64,000 bases of DNA from Bacteroidales bacterium UBA3143 (GTDB taxonomy: Bacteria > Bacteroidota > Bacteroidia > Bacteroidales > Dysgonomonadaceae), in assembly GCA_002364735.1 (NCBI GenBank), contig DEZB01000020.1, positions 1 to 64,000 of the forward strand. The letters run 5' to 3'. This document shows positions 26,481 through 35,809 of the stretch, one piece after another. The position numbers and the translations under genes were made by a program. A model generated the notes under the pieces. The model made no database searches. It worked only from the letters and a program-made list of their open reading frames with translations, and had not been told where the DNA came from. Numbering within the stretch: position 1 is the first letter of the stretch; each line of letters opens with the position of its first letter.

Positions 26481-29024
26481 ATGTTTGATAAGTTCAAATT
26501 AGTAATGGCACTTCTTGTTTGTGTCAGTGGGCTTTTTGCTCAATCTAAAGTTGTTTTAAAAAATGCACAGGTTTTCGAGCCTATTGTCTTGCACAAACCT
26601 GTCATACTGGACAGTGTAAATTTGAAAAAAGAAAAGTTTTCAGATGAGTTGATGCTTTCAAGCTCTGTTTCAATTCCAAAGTATGAGCGTTTTGCAACTC
26701 AATTGTCAGCCGACACAGCAGGTTTCTTTCATTTCGAGAAAACAGAGGCAGCTTATACCTTACATTTACTCTCTTTTTTTCTTACAGACAATAATTATAG
26801 TAATGCCAAATTGACAGTAACTTCACCCAACCTGTTAGAGGTGTATGTAGATGGAGAGAAAAAAGCTTCAAAGAGTAACTCTACTGATAGTTTGTCAAAT
26901 GCAGGTTCGGCTGAAACTACATTAAACGGAATGTTGAACAACTCTCGTGTGGTGGTTAAACTATTGGCCTCAAATAACAATCCATTTAATGCAGCAGCAG
27001 TAAAAATTGAGCTTAAGTCAGCTGATGACGACTCCTTGTTGAGTACCTCATTCTCAAATAATCCATCACGACATATAGGTATAAAAGATATTTTAGAAGG
27101 AAAAAGAGTTACTTCATCCAGTATCTCTCCAAGCGGACGATATGTGTTGTTGCAACTGAGCGAAACATTGACAGGTGGAGACACAAAGAGATATGTAGAA
27201 GTATATGACACTAAGCAACAACGCACCCTGCTTCATGAATCTGTTAATCGTTCTCAGCTGAAATGGATGCCAAAATCGGATTTGCTTTCACATGTAGTTG
27301 ACACAGAGAATGGAAGATCAATGGTAACACTTGATCCCCTTACAATGATGTCTACTACCATTGCGGAAGACTTACCTAAAGAAAATTTCACAGTTGCACC
27401 TGATGAGAAATCGATGTTTTATTCTTCTAAAGAGACACTCTCTGTGAGTAGTCCCTCAGGACTTAAACGATTGTTAGCACCTGATGATCGTCAACCCACT
27501 TATCGGGACAAGTATTTTATATATAATTACATATTTGATTCAGGACTCTCTCAGCAACTTACTTTTGGTAAAGAAAGCGCCTACCTAAATGATCTATCCA
27601 CAGACAGCAAGCAGTTGTTATTTTCTACTTCCACTGAAGATTTAACTCAACGACCATTTAGAAAAAACTCAATGTATAAATTAAATCTTGAGACAATGGC
27701 GATAGACACTTTGTGGGAAAACAAAAGATTTGTATCATCAGCACAGTTTTCGCCTGACAATCAAAATGTTTTAATTAGTGCTTCTCCAGAATCTTTCGAT
27801 GGTATAGGTTTGAATATTGATAAAGGACAAATTGCCAATAGCTATGACACACAAGCATACATCATGAATTTGAGGACTAAACAAATCGATCCAATAACTA
27901 AAGATTTTGATCCTTCTATTGATTCTCAACAGTGGAGCAAGGTGGACAATCAGATATATTTTCGAGTTCAGGATAGAGATAGAGAAAATGTATATAGCTA
28001 CAATCCTAAAACACGCAAGTATAAGAAATTAAATTTAAATGAAGATGTGATTAAAGGCTTTGATTTGGCTAATAATTCAGATTGGGCAACATACACTGGT
28101 GTAAGTATTTCTAATTCAAATAGGAGCTATGTTTTAAACTTGAAGAATGGTAAATCTGAATTGATTTCCGATCCATATAATGAACGTCTTTCTAATATTA
28201 CATTGGGCGAAGTGACAGATTGGAATTTTAAATCATCCTTTGGTGACGAAATTGAAGGTCGTTACTATCTTCCTCCAAATTTCGATCCTAACAAGAAGTA
28301 TCCACTTATTGTATACTATTATGGTGGAACAAGTCCTACACAACGAGTTTTCGAAAGTACCTATCCACTACATGTTTATGCAGCTCAAGGATATGTTGTT
28401 TATACACTTCAGCCAAGTGGTACTACTGGTTTTGGACAAGAGTTCTCTGCACGGCACGTAAATGCTTGGGGAATACAAACCGCCGATGAAATTATAGAAG
28501 GCACGAAGGCTTTTGTTGCCGATCATTCGTTTGTAGATGGCGATCACATTGGTTGTATTGGTGCATCTTACGGTGGTTTCATGACACAGTATTTGCAAAC
28601 ACAAACTGATCTTTTTGCAGCAGCAGTTTCACATGCAGGCATTAGCAATATCACCAGCTATTGGGGCGAAGGCTATTGGGGATATACCTATAGCTCGGGA
28701 GCAAGTGCAGGTAGTTATCCTTGGAATAACCAAGAGATGTATATCAATCAAAGCCCTTTATTTCATGCTGATAAAATAAACACACCTTTATTGTTGCTCC
28801 ATGGAACTGTAGATACGAATGTACCTATGGGAGAAAGTATTCAAATGTATACTGCCTTAAAACTATTGGACAAAGAGGTTGAGTTTATACAAGTAGAAGG
28901 CGAAAACCATGGTATTTACGATTATGATAAGCGTATCTCTTGGAACAATGCCATATATGCATGGTTTGCCAAATGGCTCAAAAATGATGCACGTTGGTGG
29001 GACGCTATGTATCCGTCAAAATAA
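26481..29024 (+). CDS. S9-family prolyl oligopeptidase, periplasmic
   Basis: An 847-residue serine peptidase with a signal peptide ending about residue 20 (SGLFAQ). The N-terminal two-thirds is a beta-propeller-type region (recurring SPSGRY, SPDNQN and similar turns). The C-terminal alpha/beta-hydrolase carries the catalytic triad S696 (GASYGG), D778 (GTVDTN) and H810 (ENHGIY). Members of this family release dipeptides or cleave at proline in periplasmic peptides and serve amino-acid nutrition in asaccharolytic Bacteroidota. It follows ispE by 29 nt and precedes an IMPase-family gene by 34 nt, so the three are likely co-transcribed. A second S9 peptidase is at 36591. It is only moderately similar and not a tandem copy. 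Confidence 0.9.
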   Translation: MFDKFKLVMALLVCVSGLFAQSKVVLKNAQVFEPIVLHKPVILDSVNLKKEKFSDELMLSSSVSIPKYERFATQLSADTAGFFHFEKTEAAYTLHLLSFFLTDNNYSNAKLTVTSPNLLEVYVDGEKKASKSNSTDSLSNAGSAETTLNGMLNNSRVVVKLLASNNNPFNAAAVKIELKSADDDSLLSTSFSNNPSRHIGIKDILEGKRVTSSSISPSGRYVLLQLSETLTGGDTKRYVEVYDTKQQRTLLHESVNRSQLKWMPKSDLLSHVVDTENGRSMVTLDPLTMMSTTIAEDLPKENFTVAPDEKSMFYSSKETLSVSSPSGLKRLLAPDDRQPTYRDKYFIYNYIFDSGLSQQLTFGKESAYLNDLSTDSKQLLFSTSTEDLTQRPFRKNSMYKLNLETMAIDTLWENKRFVSSAQFSPDNQNVLISASPESFDGIGLNIDKGQIANSYDTQAYIMNLRTKQIDPITKDFDPSIDSQQWSKVDNQIYFRVQDRDRENVYSYNPKTRKYKKLNLNEDVIKGFDLANNSDWATYTGVSISNSNRSYVLNLKNGKSELISDPYNERLSNITLGEVTDWNFKSSFGDEIEGRYYLPPNFDPNKKYPLIVYYYGGTSPTQRVFESTYPLHVYAAQGYVVYTLQPSGTTGFGQEFSARHVNAWGIQTADEIIEGTKAFVADHSFVDGDHIGCIGASYGGFMTQYLQTQTDLFAAAVSHAGISNITSYWGEGYWGYTYSSGASAGSYPWNNQEMYINQSPLFHADKINTPLLLLHGTVDTNVPMGESIQMYTALKLLDKEVEFIQVEGENHGIYDYDKRISWNNAIYAWFAKWLKNDARWWDAMYPSK

Positions 29025-29058
29025 ATAAGTTTTAGGAATTTACAAATAGAACAAAAAT

Positions 29059-29850
29059 ATGAATTTAGATTTAAATATTTTATTAACGCAGGTTAGTCAA
29101 ACAGCCAAAGAAATTGGTAGTTACTTAAAGAATGAGCAAGCAAATTTAAAGCAATCTGCTATAGAAATGAAAGGGTTGCGAGACTACGTTTCGTATGTAG
29201 ACAAAGAGGCTGAGAAGCAGTTGGTAGTCAAGTTGAAAGACTATGTGTCAGATGCTGGTTTTTTAACCGAAGAGGACACTGTTGAATATGAAAAAAAAGA
29301 ATACACATGGATTATCGATCCGCTTGATGGCACCTCCAATTATGTACATGACCTTGCGCCATATGCAATGAGTATTGCCCTTATGCATAAAGAAGAGGTG
29401 ATTCTTGGTGTTGTTTACGATCCGCTGGCTGACGAGATGTATACTGCAATTAAAAATGAGAAACCACGTTTAAACAACAATATTATTTCTGTAACTGACA
29501 AAGATGAAATTCTTAATAGCTTTATTGGCTTTGGTATTCCCTATGATGTTACTACAGAGGCTCGAAACATTTTAAGCAACACGTTCAAACATTTTGGAAA
29601 TGCCTCATTCAGGCTCAAAGGTTCAGCAGCTATAGAGTTGTGTTATGTTGCCAGTGGTCGATACGACGCTTATTTTCACTCCGACTTATCTGCGTGGGAC
29701 GTTGCAGCAGGTGCTTTTATTCTTCAGCAAGCTGGAGGTAAAGTAACAGACTTTAGATGCGGATCAAACTATATATTTGGCAAAGAACTTGTAGCAACTA
29801 ATTCAAAATTGCATAACGCTATTATGAAAAACATAATAAACTTGCGCTAA
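29059..29850 (+). CDS. Inositol-monophosphatase-family phosphatase
   Basis: A 263-residue Mg2+-dependent phosphatase of the IMPase/CysQ/SuhB superfamily. Metal-binding motifs are complete: EED at 71-73, DPLDGT at 87-92 and WDVAAG starting at W213 with D214. It could act on inositol phosphate, on other sugar phosphates or on 3'-phosphoadenosine 5'-phosphate; the sequence alone does not separate these. It is cytosolic and is the last gene of the ispE-peptidase run. fabD downstream has its own promoter box. Confidence 0.88.
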   Translation: MNLDLNILLTQVSQTAKEIGSYLKNEQANLKQSAIEMKGLRDYVSYVDKEAEKQLVVKLKDYVSDAGFLTEEDTVEYEKKEYTWIIDPLDGTSNYVHDLAPYAMSIALMHKEEVILGVVYDPLADEMYTAIKNEKPRLNNNIISVTDKDEILNSFIGFGIPYDVTTEARNILSNTFKHFGNASFRLKGSAAIELCYVASGRYDAYFHSDLSAWDVAAGAFILQQAGGKVTDFRCGSNYIFGKELVATNSKLHNAIMKNIINLR

Positions 29851-29894
29851 ATGCGATAAATTGTCAATCTATTTCGCAGACAGCCTATTTTTAC

Positions 29895-29902
29895 TATTTT
29901 TG
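29895..29902 (+). promoter_or_regulatory. Promoter -7 box of fabD
   Basis: TATTTTTG matches TAnnTTTG, about 45 nt before the fabD ATG. No convincing -33 element is seen. Confidence 0.5.
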
Positions 29903-29947
29903 TAGTCGAAAATTTGTGTTTAGTATAAACAAAAACGAGAAAAAATA

Positions 29948-30826
29948 ATGAAAGCTTATATTTTTCCAGGTCAAGGAGCTCAGTTTGTTGGTATGGGTAA
30001 AAACTTATACAACGAATCTGCACAAGCAAAACAAATGTTTGAACAAGCAAACGAAATCTTAGGTTTCAGAATAACCGATTTGATGTTTGAAGGAACTGAT
30101 GAAGATTTGAAACAAACAAAAGTTACGCAACCTGCTATTTTTATACATTCCGTTATTTTGGCAACCACATTAGGAGAAGAATTCAAGCCCGATATGGTGG
30201 CTGGTCACTCCTTAGGGGAGTTTTCAGCGTTAGTTGCTGCAAAAGCTTTATCTTTCGAAGATGGGCTAAAGCTTGTATATAAGCGTGCTCTTGCCATGCA
30301 GAAAGCATGCGAAATGAATCCTTCTACTATGGCCGCAGTCTTGGGCTTGCCCGACGAAAAGGTAGAAGAAATTTGCCAATCCATAGATGCTATTGTTGTT
30401 CCTGCCAATTATAATTGTCCTGGACAAGTAGTAATATCTGGGACTAAAGAAGGAATAGATGAAGCATGCGAGAAAATGAAAGATGCTGGAGCTAAACGAG
30501 CATTATTGCTTCAAGTAGGTGGTGCATTCCACTCTCCACTAATGGAGCCTGCCAAAGTAGAGCTGTCAGAAGCAATAGAGGCAACAAACTTCTCTAAACC
30601 TATTTGTCCAGTTTATCAAAATGTTTCTACTGTAGGTGAAACCGATCACGAAAAGATTAAAGCAAACTTGATTGCTCAATTAACATCGCCTGTCAAATGG
30701 ACTCAATCTGTAGAGAATATGATTGTAGATGGAGCAACAGAATTTATGGAGTTAGGACCAGGCAAGGTTTTGCAAGGGTTGGTTTCTAAAATAAATAAAG
30801 AAGTCATTACTTCTGGTAAACAATGA
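29948..30826 (+). CDS. fabD: Malonyl-CoA:ACP transacylase
   Basis: A 292-residue cytosolic enzyme that moves malonyl groups from CoA to acyl carrier protein to feed fatty acid elongation. It has the full motif set: GQGAQ (8-12), nucleophile S88 in GHSLGEF, catalytic H195 in GGAFHSPLM, and a C-terminal GPGKVLQGL. Length is normal. It stands alone between its own promoter box and a strong terminator at 30868-30907. No other fab genes are near. Confidence 0.96.
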   Translation: MKAYIFPGQGAQFVGMGKNLYNESAQAKQMFEQANEILGFRITDLMFEGTDEDLKQTKVTQPAIFIHSVILATTLGEEFKPDMVAGHSLGEFSALVAAKALSFEDGLKLVYKRALAMQKACEMNPSTMAAVLGLPDEKVEEICQSIDAIVVPANYNCPGQVVISGTKEGIDEACEKMKDAGAKRALLLQVGGAFHSPLMEPAKVELSEAIEATNFSKPICPVYQNVSTVGETDHEKIKANLIAQLTSPVKWTQSVENMIVDGATEFMELGPGKVLQGLVSKINKEVITSGKQ

Positions 30827-30867
30827 GAATTTGATTGAAATTTCTTTCAATCACACTAAAACCATAT

Positions 30868-30907
30868 AAAAAACCCGTCCTTTGCATCAGCAATGAACGG
30901 GTTTTTT
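30868..30907. terminator. Bidirectional terminator between fabD and clpC
   Basis: Arms AAAAAACCCGT (30868-30878) and ACGGGTTTTTT (30897-30907) are perfectly complementary, with an additional TTGC/GCAA pairing inside the loop. It serves convergent fabD (plus) and clpC (minus). Confidence 0.9.
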
Positions 30908-30927
30908 ATGAAAAATAATGAAACTTA

Positions 30928-33480
30928 TTAGCTTGATTTATCAGCTAATGCTTTAGATGTTTTCATTACTATTTTTTGCGACTCTTTGTCAAAATCCACA
31001 TCTATACGATCTCCTTCAGTTATACTCGTGCGAATAATCATTTCTGCCATTTCATCTTCCAAGTATTTTTGAATAGCTCTTTTAAGTGGACGTGCACCAA
31101 ACTGAACATCATATCCTTTAGATGCAATAAACTCTTTGGCATCGTTTGAGATTTCGATTGTAAAACCTAAACCTTTCACACGCTGATAGAAACCCTTGAG
31201 CTCTAAATCAATAATTTTGTATATCGATTCTTTATTCAAAGGATCAAACATCACTAAATCGTCAATTCTATTTAAAAATTCGGGGGCAAAAGCTTTATTT
31301 AAAGCTTTTTTTATTACTCCACGAGAATGTTCAGCGTCAGTTAAATCAGATACAGCACTAAAGCCAATGCCACGACCAAAGTCTTTCAATTGACGCGTGC
31401 CAATGTTTGAGGTCATAATAAGAATCGTGTTTTTGAAATCAATTCTACGACCTAAACTATCAGTTATATGTCCCTCGTCTAATACCTGTAGCAGGATATT
31501 AAATACATCTGGATGCGCTTTCTCTATCTCGTCGAGCAACACTACTGAATAGGGCTTACGTCTCACTTTTTCAGTAAGCTGACCACCTTCTTCATAACCT
31601 ACATACCCTGGAGGTGCTCCAACTAAACGTGACACAGTAAATTTCTCCATATATTCACTCATGTCAACCCTAACTAAGTTATCAGTAGAATCAAATAAGA
31701 ACTCAGCTAATTTTTTAGCCAAATGGGTTTTACCAACCCCCGTGGGTCCTAAAAACATAAATGTACCAATAGGTTTGTTTGGGTCTTTTAGTCCAACTCT
31801 GTTGCGCTGAATGGCTTTCACTATCTTCTCAACAGCTTCATCTTGACCAATTACTTGTGACTCCAAAACATCCTTCATTTGTAACAAACGCATTCCTTCA
31901 GCTTGAGCTATACGTTGTACTGGAACCCCAGATATCATTGCAACAACTTCGGCAACTTTTTGATCATCTACCAATTCAGGTTTTTCTTTGATCTCCTTTT
32001 GCCAACGATCTTCCTCTGCTTCTAAAGAGAGCAATAGTTGGCGCTGTTTATCACGATAGCTTGCAGCTAATTCATATTTCTGAGCTTTTACAGCATCATT
32101 TTTTTGCTGTTCAACTTCTTCTAACTGGGCTTCCATCTCTTCAATAATCTTTGGGATGGTTATATTAGAAATATGCACACGTGAGCCAGCTTCGTCTAAA
32201 GCATCAATTGCCTTATCTGGAAAATTGCGATCGCTAACATAACGTTCAGTTAAAGTAACGCACGCTTTTAAAGCTTCATCACTATATCTTACATTGTGAT
32301 GCTCTTCATACCTATCTTTTATATTTTTTAATATCTGAAGTGTTTCTTCTGCTGTTGTAGGGTCTACAATAATTTTCTGGAAACGACGCTCTAAAGCTCC
32401 GTCTTTCTCAATAGTTTTTCTATATTCATCGAGAGTTGTTGCACCCACACATTGAATTTCGCCACGGGCAAGGGCTGGTTTTAGCATATTGGCAGCATCT
32501 AATGACCCTGCTGCACCGCCAGCACCCACGATGGTGTGTATCTCATCAATAAAAAGAATTATATTTGGATTTTTAGACAATTCGTTTAAAATTGCTTTAA
32601 TACGTTCTTCAAATTGACCTCTATATTTTGTGCCAGCAACAATTGATGCCATATCCAAAGCAATCACACGCTTATCAAATAATATACGTGATACCTTTTT
32701 CTGAATTATGCGTAATGCTAAACCTTCCACAATGGCAGATTTACCAACACCTGGTTCTCCAATCAATACTGGATTATTTTTTTTGCGACGGCTTAAAATT
32801 TGCGACAAACGCTCAATTTCTTTTTCACGACCTACAATAGGGTCAAGTCTGTTTTCTGATGCTGCACGTGTTATATCAGTTCCAAAGTTGTCCAACACAG
32901 GTGTGTCCGATGTGGCTTTAGCTTGAGCTCCTCCCACTGGGCTCTGTGATGAAGGGCGACCCTTCATGTCATCATCATCGTCATCTGTAAAGTTAGGTCC
33001 CATCTTAGGACTTTCAATATCATCCAGTACATCGCTTTTTGTTTCAGCAATGCTTTTTACATATAGCAATGTGTTAGAATAATTAATGTTGAATGATTCT
33101 AAGATTGAATTGATCAATGTTTTCTTTTCTTTTAATAAAGCAAGAAGAAGATGCTCTGAATCGGTAGGAGAGCTTTTTGTGAGACGAGCTTCCAAGATGC
33201 TCATCTTTAGCACTTTTTCTGTGCTTTTATTTATCACCAGTTCATTGTTGCCTTCATCTTCTGGCTCTTGAGCTTGGCGTATTTTGGAGTCAATGTCTTC
33301 TTTCAGTGATTTTAAATTAACTTCAAAATCTTGTAAGATTTGTATAGCTAATCCATCACCATCACGAAGTATACCCAACATAAGATGCTCTGGACCTATG
33401 TAATTATTCTGTAGTCTTCCAGCTTCTTCACGGCTATATGCCATAATGTCTTTGACCCGATCTGAAAATTTATTATTCAT
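30928..33480 (-). CDS. clpC: ClpC-type AAA+ unfoldase
   Basis: An 850-residue Hsp100 ATPase that unfolds proteins for the ClpP protease and takes part in stress tolerance. It has an N-terminal double Clp_N domain (from MNNKFSDRVKDIM), AAA+ module 1 (Walker A GEPGVGKS), a UVR-like coiled middle segment (YELAASYRDKQRQLL), AAA+ module 2 (Walker A GPTGVGKT) and a ClpB D2-small C-terminal domain. An acidic linker (DDDDDMKG) precedes AAA+ 1. I start at 33480 because a -7 box lies at 33523-33530, making the in-frame upstream start at 33558 untranscribed. The middle UVR segment separates ClpC from ClpA and ClpB. The gene sits next to dps, another stress gene. Confidence 0.93.
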   Translation of the reverse strand: MNNKFSDRVKDIMAYSREEAGRLQNNYIGPEHLMLGILRDGDGLAIQILQDFEVNLKSLKEDIDSKIRQAQEPEDEGNNELVINKSTEKVLKMSILEARLTKSSPTDSEHLLLALLKEKKTLINSILESFNINYSNTLLYVKSIAETKSDVLDDIESPKMGPNFTDDDDDDMKGRPSSQSPVGGAQAKATSDTPVLDNFGTDITRAASENRLDPIVGREKEIERLSQILSRRKKNNPVLIGEPGVGKSAIVEGLALRIIQKKVSRILFDKRVIALDMASIVAGTKYRGQFEERIKAILNELSKNPNIILFIDEIHTIVGAGGAAGSLDAANMLKPALARGEIQCVGATTLDEYRKTIEKDGALERRFQKIIVDPTTAEETLQILKNIKDRYEEHHNVRYSDEALKACVTLTERYVSDRNFPDKAIDALDEAGSRVHISNITIPKIIEEMEAQLEEVEQQKNDAVKAQKYELAASYRDKQRQLLLSLEAEEDRWQKEIKEKPELVDDQKVAEVVAMISGVPVQRIAQAEGMRLLQMKDVLESQVIGQDEAVEKIVKAIQRNRVGLKDPNKPIGTFMFLGPTGVGKTHLAKKLAEFLFDSTDNLVRVDMSEYMEKFTVSRLVGAPPGYVGYEEGGQLTEKVRRKPYSVVLLDEIEKAHPDVFNILLQVLDEGHITDSLGRRIDFKNTILIMTSNIGTRQLKDFGRGIGFSAVSDLTDAEHSRGVIKKALNKAFAPEFLNRIDDLVMFDPLNKESIYKIIDLELKGFYQRVKGLGFTIEISNDAKEFIASKGYDVQFGARPLKRAIQKYLEDEMAEMIIRTSITEGDRIDVDFDKESQKIVMKTSKALADKSS

Positions 33481-33522
33481 GTATATATCCTTCCTTCTAA
33501 ATTGAAATTTATTTACTAAGTA

Positions 33523-33530
33523 CAAATATA
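33523..33530 (-). promoter_or_regulatory. Promoter -7 box of clpC
   Basis: On the minus strand TATATTTG matches TAnnTTTG. It predicts a leader of about 36 nt before the ATG at 33480. Confidence 0.55.
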
Positions 33531-33635
33531 ACAGTATTAAACGAGTTATATCTATCAAACTATAAAAGATAGTGCAAAAATAGTGCCAGTAAAATTTTCA
33601 ACAAATATATTCACCTATTGTTCTTAAAACAAAAT

Positions 33636-33665
33636 AAGCGATACATTGAACACAATGCACCGCTT
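33636..33665 (-). terminator. Probable terminator of dps
   Basis: An interrupted stem: AAGCG (33636-33640) with CGCTT (33661-33665), and inner CATTG with CAATG. On the minus strand it is followed by a T-rich run, just past the dps stop. Confidence 0.5.
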
Positions 33666-33695
33666 AATATGACTATTTCTTTACTCAAAGGTTTA

Positions 33696-34169
33696 TTATG
33701 ATAGCGTAGAGGCTAATAACCAAACTGTTTTTTCTTGACCTAAGATGTAATCACCCATTAAAGAAACAGTTCCTTCGTCATTTGCTTCTGAAGCCATATC
33801 GATAATCTTACGTTCTTTTGTAATTAAAATTTTAAGATAATCTAAAATGTGTTTCATTGCTTCGTCTCCATTAGCAACAACACCTACTTCTTTAATTTCG
33901 TTTTTCTTTAAATAATCGCTAAAGTTGTGTAGTGGTGTTTCACCTAACATTAAGATGCGTTCTGCAATTTCGTCAATTTGATCAGCCACTTCATCATATA
34001 GCTCCTCAAACTTTTCGTGTAATTGAAAAAATCTTGGACCTTTAATGTGCCAATGAAATCCACGCAAGTTTGTATAGTAAACTTGAAAATCGGCTAAAAG
34101 ATTTTGCAATTCGTCACTTATTTTTTTTGTTGAGCTTTTGTCTAAACTAAGATAATCTGTTGTCTTCAT
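33696..34169 (-). CDS. dps: Dps-family DNA-protection ferritin
   Basis: A 157-residue miniferritin that oxidises and stores iron using hydrogen peroxide and can bind DNA under starvation or oxidative stress. The ferroxidase ligands typical of Dps are present: H39 (FHWHIKGP), H51 (LHEKF), D66 and E70 (DEIAER). Length and the four-helix layout fit. It has its own promoter-like element upstream and a hairpin downstream. Together with the catalase, ferritin and DUF2383 genes at 42-47 kb it gives the window strong oxidative-stress and iron-handling content, although the two groups are 8 kb apart. Confidence 0.94.
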   Translation of the reverse strand: MKTTDYLSLDKSSTKKISDELQNLLADFQVYYTNLRGFHWHIKGPRFFQLHEKFEELYDEVADQIDEIAERILMLGETPLHNFSDYLKKNEIKEVGVVANGDEAMKHILDYLKILITKERKIIDMASEANDEGTVSLMGDYILGQEKTVWLLASTLS

Positions 34170-34206
34170 ACTTGTATGTCTAATTTTATTTGTTAATAAT
34201 TAAGTG

Positions 34207-34238
34207 TAAAGATAAGTATTTTGTAGCTCATTTCCAAA
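34207..34238 (-). promoter_or_regulatory. Promoter of dps
   Basis: On the minus strand TTTG (complement of 34235-34238), a 20-nt gap, then TATCTTTA (complement of 34207-34214), one base off TAnnTTTG. Spacing fits the Bacteroidota -33/-7 pattern. Confidence 0.5.
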
Positions 34239-34320
34239 TAATGAAGCCTCTATCTAACATTGATTCTATCTATCATTTAACAATTTATGCTTTAATATTT
34301 CAGTTTGATTAATGAACGGC

Positions 34321-35409
34321 CTACTTGTCTTTTTTATTATTGATTGGATATTTTGGCATACCTCGTGTTTTTAAATTTGTTGTAACACGTGGTTTAGCTT
34401 TTGAACCAGGTATATAGTCGTGACGATACATGTTAAACAACAATACCAAATAGGAGAGAAGTAGTGGGCCAAATATCACCCCCCAGAAACCGAACATTTG
34501 CAGCCCAAGTATAACACCAAAAATGGTGATGAGCGGATGAATGTCGGCCAATTGCTTTTGGAGCATAAATCGTGCTACATTATCAACTCCTCCAATAACA
34601 AATGTTCCGTACATTAAAAATATAAAACCTGTAAGGTATTCTCCTCCTACAAAAAAGCCTATACCTAAAGGTATCCAAACAGCCATTGTACCTATAACTG
34701 GTAAAATAGTGGAGAATGCAGTAAGAATGGCAAAAAGAACAGGTCTGTCTATTCCAAAAATTAAATAACCAATAAGTGCAAAAACTCCCTGAATTATTCC
34801 TAAAAGAGGAATACCTATAGCATTAGCTCGAATAATTTCTTTAGTCTCATCAGCAAGAATTTGTTTGTTTTCATCACGAAAGGGAAGAATTTCTTTGAAC
34901 CCACGCTCAAAACCTTTATAATTATAGAGCATATAGTAAAGAACAAACAAAACAACAATGCTATTCAATATTAAAGAATAACTGCTGGCTGCTAAAAACT
35001 GAATTGTGCTACCTCCTAACTTTGGAAGGAAGGATAAGTTGTCTAAAGTAATAATGTTATAGCCAATTCTATCTTCAATCTGATTGATAAAATTTTCTGC
35101 TTGAGTCAACCACAATTGTATATCGAACTCAATTCCTGATAGTGAATCGACTATCAATAGAGCAAATGAGGTTAATGGTATAAGGAAGAGTAATAAAGCT
35201 TCAAGTAAAAGTAAGGATGCACTAAGCGCACGGTTCCATTTTCTTTTTTCAGTAAGATACGCCATCTGATTGCGCATCATAACAAACAATGTAGATGCTC
35301 CTAATATTCCACTTAGGAAAGGTCTGCCTTGTTTAAAGAAAATCAAGCCAACTAAAATCAAAAAAGCAATTAATATATACTTATATTGATTGTTATTTAT
35401 TTTTATCAT
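34321..35409 (-). CDS. AI-2E family (PerM/YdiK-type) membrane permease
   Basis: A 362-residue integral membrane protein with about eight predicted helices: a first pair near residues 12-50, one near 60-90, and a cluster from about 145 to 335. The conserved central pattern ILPVIGTMAVWIPLG and the C-terminal PLL motif (GPLLLSYLVLLF) identify the AI-2E transporter/PerM family. Members export autoinducer-2, protons or sodium, or are uncharacterised, so no substrate is claimed. The C-terminus is short and basic. The gene lies 40 nt after the DUF2007 gene on the same strand and is probably co-transcribed with it. Confidence 0.87.
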   Translation of the reverse strand: MIKINNNQYKYILIAFLILVGLIFFKQGRPFLSGILGASTLFVMMRNQMAYLTEKRKWNRALSASLLLLEALLLFLIPLTSFALLIVDSLSGIEFDIQLWLTQAENFINQIEDRIGYNIITLDNLSFLPKLGGSTIQFLAASSYSLILNSIVVLFVLYYMLYNYKGFERGFKEILPFRDENKQILADETKEIIRANAIGIPLLGIIQGVFALIGYLIFGIDRPVLFAILTAFSTILPVIGTMAVWIPLGIGFFVGGEYLTGFIFLMYGTFVIGGVDNVARFMLQKQLADIHPLITIFGVILGLQMFGFWGVIFGPLLLSYLVLLFNMYRHDYIPGSKAKPRVTTNLKTRGMPKYPINNKKDK

Positions 35410-35449
35410 CGATCACGTATTGAGTAGTTATATGAATATTGGATGTTGT

Positions 35450-35674
35450 TTATAGAAAATCTTCGGGCTTGGAAAAACCTCCTTCAATGAGTTCAACCTT
35501 TGCTTTTTCGTATTCTTCTTTGCTCACTTGCATATCAATGTCACCTAAAGAGTATGCAAGTTGACTTGCTACAAGGTTCTTAAGGTAAACAGTTATTCCT
35601 TCCATTTCTAAAAAGGATTGTACAACACTAACCTCTGATGGAAAGTTGAATGTTTTTATTGTGATTAAATCCAT
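35450..35674 (-). CDS. DUF2007 small protein
   Basis: A 74-residue protein of the DUF2007 family (putative signal-transducing, ferredoxin-like fold): LITIKTFNFPSEVSVVQSFL and a C-terminal YEKAKVELIEGG. The family is often found beside membrane proteins; its biochemical role is unknown. A rare strong ribosome binding site for this phylum (AGGAG) lies 7 nt before the ATG. A minus-strand TATATTTG box (complement of 35703-35710) supplies a promoter. The permease gene follows 40 nt later. Confidence 0.75.
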   Translation of the reverse strand: MDLITIKTFNFPSEVSVVQSFLEMEGITVYLKNLVASQLAYSLGDIDMQVSKEEYEKAKVELIEGGFSKPEDFL

Positions 35675-35702
35675 AGTATCTCCTTATATTAAATTATTAT
35701 TA

Positions 35703-35773
35703 CAAATATAGAAATAATTATATTGGTTTGTTGCTTATTAAAATGGTTATCTAACAATTTTGGTTTAATTTTG
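35703..35773. promoter_or_regulatory. Divergent promoters of the DUF2007 and SDR genes
   Basis: The minus-strand -7 box TATATTTG is the complement of 35703-35710. The plus-strand -7 box TAATTTTG is at 35766-35773. The two point away from each other toward genes starting at 35674 and 35810. Confidence 0.5.
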
Positions 35774-35809
35774 AAACAAATATAATCAATGATAGTAAAA
35801 CAATTAATT

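Noticed and set aside
26795..27226. 143-codon minus-strand frame
   Set aside because: Antisense to the S9 peptidase gene; no recognisable domain.
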